NCBI GenBank assembly: GCA_934403665.1
Contig: CAKRUL010000028.1
Span: forward strand, 1-8,906
From: an uncultured Clostridia bacterium
GTDB lineage: Bacteria > Bacillota_A > Clostridia > UMGS1840 > HGM11507
DNA: 8,906 nt
Reading direction: 5' to 3'
In this document: positions 6,192 to 8,906 of the stretch, in pieces
Position numbering within the stretch: position 1 is the stretch's first letter
Layout: every line of letters starts with the position of its first letter
Program-made: the position numbers and the translations under genes
Notes under the pieces: model-generated
The model's database searches: none
Told to the model about the DNA's origin: nothing
Seen by the model: only the letters and a program-made list of their open reading frames with translations

Positions 6192-7697
6192 TTATTCTCC
6201 GGCATGCTTGATGCCCAGAATATCCAGTTCTTTTTGATTCAGCCCGATTCCCCGAAGCATCAGCCGGTTTCCTTTCAGACTTTCGATAGAATTGATGCCC
6301 ATGCCGCCCATCATCTCTTTGATTTCATGGTTCCAGGCGGTCACCAGATTCACCAATCTCTGATAGCCGATTTCCGGATTCAATCTGCGCACCAATTCAG
6401 GTCTTTGGGTCGCAATTCCCCAGTTGCATCGTCCCGTCTGACAACTGCGGCACAGGTGACATCCCAGTGCCAGCAGAGCCGCCGTTGCGATATAAACCGC
6501 ATCTGCACCCAAAGCAATCGCCTTCACCACATCCGCACTGTTTCGGATGCTTCCGCCTACCACGATGGACACATTGTTTCGGATTCCCTCTTCGCGAAGC
6601 CGCTGGTCTACGCTTGCCAGCGCCAGCTCGATCGGAATCCCCACATTGTCCCGAATACGGGTAGGTGCCGCCCCCGTTCCGCCGCGGAAACCGTCAATGG
6701 CGATGATATCGGCGCCGCTTCTGGCGATACCGCTTGCGATTGCCGCCACGTTGTGCACTGCCGCAATCTTGACGATGATCGGTTTCTGATATTCCGTTGC
6801 TTCTTTGAGGGAATAGACCAACTGTCTCAGATCCTCAATGGAATAGATATCGTGATGCGGTGCCGGCGAAATGGCGTCCGAACCCTCCGGAATCATTCTG
6901 GTACGGGAGACATCGCCCACGATTTTCGCACCGGGCAAATGACCGCCGATTCCCGGCTTTGCGCCCTGCCCCATTTTAATTTCAACTGCGGCACCTGCCT
7001 CCAGATAATCCTTGTGCACCCCGAACCGGCCGGATGCCACCTGAACGATGGTATTCTTTCCGTACGGATAAAAATCCTCGTGAAGTCCGCCCTCTCCGGT
7101 GTTATAAAGCGTGCCAAGCTCCTGTGCGGCTCTTGCAAGACTTTCGTGTGCATTATAGCTGATAGAGCCATAGGACATTGCGGAAAACATGACGGGCACC
7201 TTCAGCTCAATTTGAGGCGTCAGATTGTTTTTCAGCCTGCCGTCCGGCCCACGTTCTATTTTCTCCGGCTTCTTTCCCAAAAATACTTTGGTTTCCATCG
7301 GCTCCCGCAGGGGGTCAATCGACGGATTGGTCACCTGAGAAGCATTGATCAGAATTTTATCCCAATACACCGGGAAAGGCTTTGGATTTCCCATAGAGGA
7401 AAGCAAAACGCCGCCGCTCCCTGCCTGGCGGTATATTTCGGAGATACTGTCTTTGTTCCAGTTTGCATTTTCTTTAAAGGTATGATCCGTTTTGACAATC
7501 TTCAGCGCACGCACCGGACACAAAGAAACGCATCGATGACAGTTGACGCACTTTGTATCATCCGCAATCATGCGGTTCAGTTCTGCATCATAGCTGTGCA
7601 CTTCATTGGCACACTGCCGTTCACAGACCCGGCAGGCAATACATTTATTCGGATCTCTGACCACTTCATAATCAGGATATAAAAAATCAATCGGCAT
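6192..7697 (-). CDS. Glutamate synthase FMN core with N-terminal 2x[4Fe-4S] ferredoxin domain
   Basis: This 501-residue protein is the central domain of glutamate synthase, where 2-oxoglutarate and amide-derived ammonia become glutamate on FMN. Residues 19-29 (CIACRVCERQC) and 50-60 (CVNCHRCVSLC) are two ferredoxin motifs that the canonical GltB large subunit lacks. The FMN-barrel follows from about residue 85, with GEGG (201-204), GGHLPG (251-256), SPAPHHDIYSIEDL (277-290) and DGFRGGTGAAP (335-345). Cys413, Cys419 and Cys424 form the CX5CX4C spacing of the GltB [3Fe-4S] cluster, with an extra Cys416. This single-domain form with ferredoxin motifs resembles archaeal/clostridial glutamate synthases and GlxD/MgsC. 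It lacks the N-terminal amidotransferase and C-terminal GXGXG domains, which are encoded separately in this operon. Its start overlaps the amidotransferase end by 11 bases, with AAGGAGG nine bases upstream. N-methylglutamate synthase is an alternative activity, but neighbouring glnA favours glutamate synthesis. Confidence 0.93.
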   Translation of the reverse strand: MPIDFLYPDYEVVRDPNKCIACRVCERQCANEVHSYDAELNRMIADDTKCVNCHRCVSLCPVRALKIVKTDHTFKENANWNKDSISEIYRQAGSGGVLLSSMGNPKPFPVYWDKILINASQVTNPSIDPLREPMETKVFLGKKPEKIERGPDGRLKNNLTPQIELKVPVMFSAMSYGSISYNAHESLARAAQELGTLYNTGEGGLHEDFYPYGKNTIVQVASGRFGVHKDYLEAGAAVEIKMGQGAKPGIGGHLPGAKIVGDVSRTRMIPEGSDAISPAPHHDIYSIEDLRQLVYSLKEATEYQKPIIVKIAAVHNVAAIASGIARSGADIIAIDGFRGGTGAAPTRIRDNVGIPIELALASVDQRLREEGIRNNVSIVVGGSIRNSADVVKAIALGADAVYIATAALLALGCHLCRSCQTGRCNWGIATQRPELVRRLNPEIGYQRLVNLVTAWNHEIKEMMGGMGINSIESLKGNRLMLRGIGLNQKELDILGIKHAGE

Positions 7698-8790
7698 TGT
7701 CTCTCGCCTCCTTGTTCAGTCTTACAATAATCGGTTCTCCGCCTCTCGGCGCATAGATGCGATCCAGATTGGGTTCCAGAATACGAATGGCACATTCCTC
7801 ACTGCCCACATAAAACCGGTCTCCCTTTTCGCCGACCACCATAGAACGAAGCTTTAAGCGATCGTTCAAAGCCATCATGCCGCCCTCAAAGCCGAGCAAA
7901 ATGGAAAAAGGTCCTGTGATCAGCAAGCTGGAAAAGGCGTTGCGCAGATAGTTGAGCTTTTCCCGTTCCTCCGGTTCTTTTGCCTCAATGGTTGACCAGA
8001 ACGGCGCCGCAATGACGCTTGCCATTTCCTCCATCGTCAATCCCTGCCTGCGCACCAGATAATCTACAATATAAGTGATGACCTCGGTATCGGTCTGAAG
8101 CGTACATTGGTAACCGAACATTTCGATAAAACGGCGGTTGGCATCATAAGAAGAAATCTCTCCGTTATGCACAATAGAATAATCCAGCATCGCGAAAGGA
8201 TGGGCGCCGCCCCACCATCCGGGCGTATTGGTCGGATAACGGCCATGCGCCGTCCAGGAATATCCGTCATATTCCTCCAGACGATAGAATGCCCCGACGT
8301 CCTCCGGGAAACCGACTGCCTTGAAAACTCCCATATTTTTTCCGCTTGAAAAAACGTATGCGCCGGCAATCTGTGTGTTGACCCGAATGACGCTTTTGGC
8401 GACAAACTCTTTCTCGTCCAGCTGGCTTGCCTCCAGTTTTGTCGGCAGCGGTTTGACAAAATATCTCCAGATCAGCGGTTCATCGGTAATCGCTTTCACC
8501 TTCCGGGTCGGAATTTTCGACAAGTTAATGATGTCAAAATGATGTTCCAGGAACGCTTCGCATTCCTCTTTTGCCTTGGTGCTGTCATAAAACACATGAA
8601 ACGCATAAAAATCCTTATACTGCGGATAGATGCCATAGCCGGCAAATCCGCCTCCAAGTCCGTTGGAGCGATCATGCATCGTGGAAATGGATCGGATAAT
8701 CTCTTCTCCGTTAATCCTCTCCCCGCTTTTTGAGAATATGCCGGAAATAGCACATCCCGAAGGAATTCGGATTTCTCCTTCTCTTTTCAT
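7687..8790 (-). CDS. Class II glutamine amidotransferase (GltB N-domain / GlxB-like)
   Basis: This 367-residue protein hydrolyses glutamine and passes ammonia to the FMN core. The probable nucleophile is Cys13 in GCAISGIF. The twelve preceding residues would form a short propeptide if the family's usual N-terminal cysteine is exposed by processing. Downstream motifs are AHGRYPTNTPGWWGGAHPF (181-199), HNGE (208-211) and TDTE (233-236), the standard glutamine-binding and oxyanion elements of N-terminal-nucleophile amidotransferases. The long stretch between the cysteine and the arginine motif fits GltB-type rather than PurF or GlmS enzymes, and no phosphoribosyltransferase or sugar-isomerase domain follows. 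It is the first gene of the operon, with GGGGAGG at 8805-8799 eight bases before its ATG and the terminator-bearing leader just upstream. Its stop overlaps the FMN subunit by 11 bases, so the two are probably made in equal amounts. Confidence 0.92.
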   Translation of the reverse strand: MKREGEIRIPSGCAISGIFSKSGERINGEEIIRSISTMHDRSNGLGGGFAGYGIYPQYKDFYAFHVFYDSTKAKEECEAFLEHHFDIINLSKIPTRKVKAITDEPLIWRYFVKPLPTKLEASQLDEKEFVAKSVIRVNTQIAGAYVFSSGKNMGVFKAVGFPEDVGAFYRLEEYDGYSWTAHGRYPTNTPGWWGGAHPFAMLDYSIVHNGEISSYDANRRFIEMFGYQCTLQTDTEVITYIVDYLVRRQGLTMEEMASVIAAPFWSTIEAKEPEEREKLNYLRNAFSSLLITGPFSILLGFEGGMMALNDRLKLRSMVVGEKGDRFYVGSEECAIRILEPNLDRIYAPRGGEPIIVRLNKEARDNAD

Positions 8791-8890
8791 AGTGGCAACC
8801 TCCCCATTTAAAAATAAAGGCGTTCATCCCAGCCGGGACGCTCTGAAAACAGACCGCTCCTGTTCGGATGAACGCCTTTGTTCATTTCAC
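8791..8890 (-). promoter_or_regulatory. Attenuator leader with candidate ANTAR-target hairpins
   Basis: From the expected start near 8890 to the first ATG the leader offers two exclusive folds. Fold A is the terminator annotated at 8810-8879. Fold B begins with a perfect six-base-pair hairpin, ATGAAC (8885-8880) with GTTCAT (8873-8868), whose six-base loop AAAGGC has A at position 1 and G at position 4, the conserved pattern of ANTAR-protein targets. Three bases later a second hairpin, GAACA (8865-8861) with TGTTT (8851-8847) closed by G8859-C8852, has loop AGCGGT, again A1 and G4, but needs G8860 bulged out and one G-T pair. The loop and 3' arm of hairpin 1 are the 5' arm of the terminator, so binding there would prevent termination. 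The ANTAR gene at 316-894 is the obvious candidate partner. Folds were paired by eye, not computed. Confidence 0.68.
8810..8879 (-). terminator. Intrinsic terminator in operon leader
   Basis: AAAGGCGTTCATCC (8879-8866) and GGATGAACGCCTTT (8829-8816) form a perfect 14-base-pair stem, followed by ATTTTT (8815-8810). The 36-base loop is unusually long and can fold internally. The T-run faces the amidotransferase gene and no coding sequence precedes it after the -10 box. It would therefore stop transcripts before the first gene, which marks it as an attenuator rather than an end-of-operon terminator. On the opposite strand the stem is not followed by a good T-run. Confidence 0.82.
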
Positions 8891-8896
8891 GAACTT

Positions 8897-8902
8897 ATTA
8901 TA
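8897..8902 (-). promoter_or_regulatory. -10 box of the glutamate synthase operon promoter (-35 outside window)
   Basis: A perfect TATAAT lies on the minus strand about 107 bases before the first ATG. Counting from it, transcription should begin near 8890, immediately upstream of the hairpin at 8885-8868. The -35 hexamer would lie past the window edge near 8920, so the promoter call rests on the -10 box and on its sensible placement ahead of the attenuator. Confidence 0.6.
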
Positions 8903-8906
8903 ATAC

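Noticed and set aside
6168..7682. Long plus-strand open frame of 504 codons
   Set aside because: It lies exactly antisense to the conserved FMN glutamate synthase core, has no recognisable domain, and is explained by codon bias of the real gene.
8791..8890. Leader as a T-box or glutamine riboswitch
   Set aside because: At about 100 bases it is too short for a T-box and shows no T-box sequence. I see no match to the glutamine riboswitch, which is known mainly from cyanobacteria.

Overview
The window looks like chromosomal DNA from an anaerobic, low-to-mid GC Firmicute, most likely a Clostridia (Oscillospirales/Ruminococcaceae-like) member. The grounds are a GSI-type glutamine synthetase lacking the beta-type insertion, an ANTAR regulator, a clostridial-style PurA, a split glutamate synthase with many Fe-S clusters, strong GGAGG-type ribosome sites and TATAAT-type promoters. 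Species assignment is inference. Every supported gene lies on the minus strand, so biological order runs from high to low coordinates.

Layout in transcription order. A short leader (about 8890-8791) follows a TATAAT -10 box at the window edge. It contains a strong intrinsic terminator that competes with a hairpin whose six-base loop matches the ANTAR-protein target pattern. It precedes a class II glutamine amidotransferase (8790-7687), an overlapping ferredoxin/FMN glutamate synthase core (7697-6192), a divergent adenylosuccinate synthetase (6109-4835), a ferredoxin with four predicted [4Fe-4S] clusters (4781-4341), an overlapping FAD/NAD oxidoreductase (4344-3118), and a GXGXG beta-helix subunit (3095-2373). 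A sigma-A-type promoter (2302-2274) then drives glutamine synthetase glnA (2231-912) and, 17 bp later, an ANTAR antiterminator (894-316). After a 116-bp gap the 5' end of dapF (199 to the window edge) begins.

How the genes fit together. Glutamine synthetase makes glutamine from glutamate and ammonia. The amidotransferase, FMN core and GXGXG protein together correspond to the large subunit of glutamate synthase, split into three polypeptides. The ferredoxin and flavoprotein probably supply electrons in place of the usual GltD. PurA consumes aspartate nitrogen and GTP to make adenylosuccinate. The window is thus a nitrogen-assimilation locus.

The most interesting hypothesis is regulatory. The ANTAR protein, made with glutamine synthetase from its own promoter, would bind the leader at the far upstream end and prevent termination, switching on the six-gene glutamate synthase/purA operon. 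Its receiver domain lacks the phosphoacceptor aspartate, so the signal probably comes from somewhere other than a histidine kinase. The adjacent glutamine synthetase is a candidate partner.
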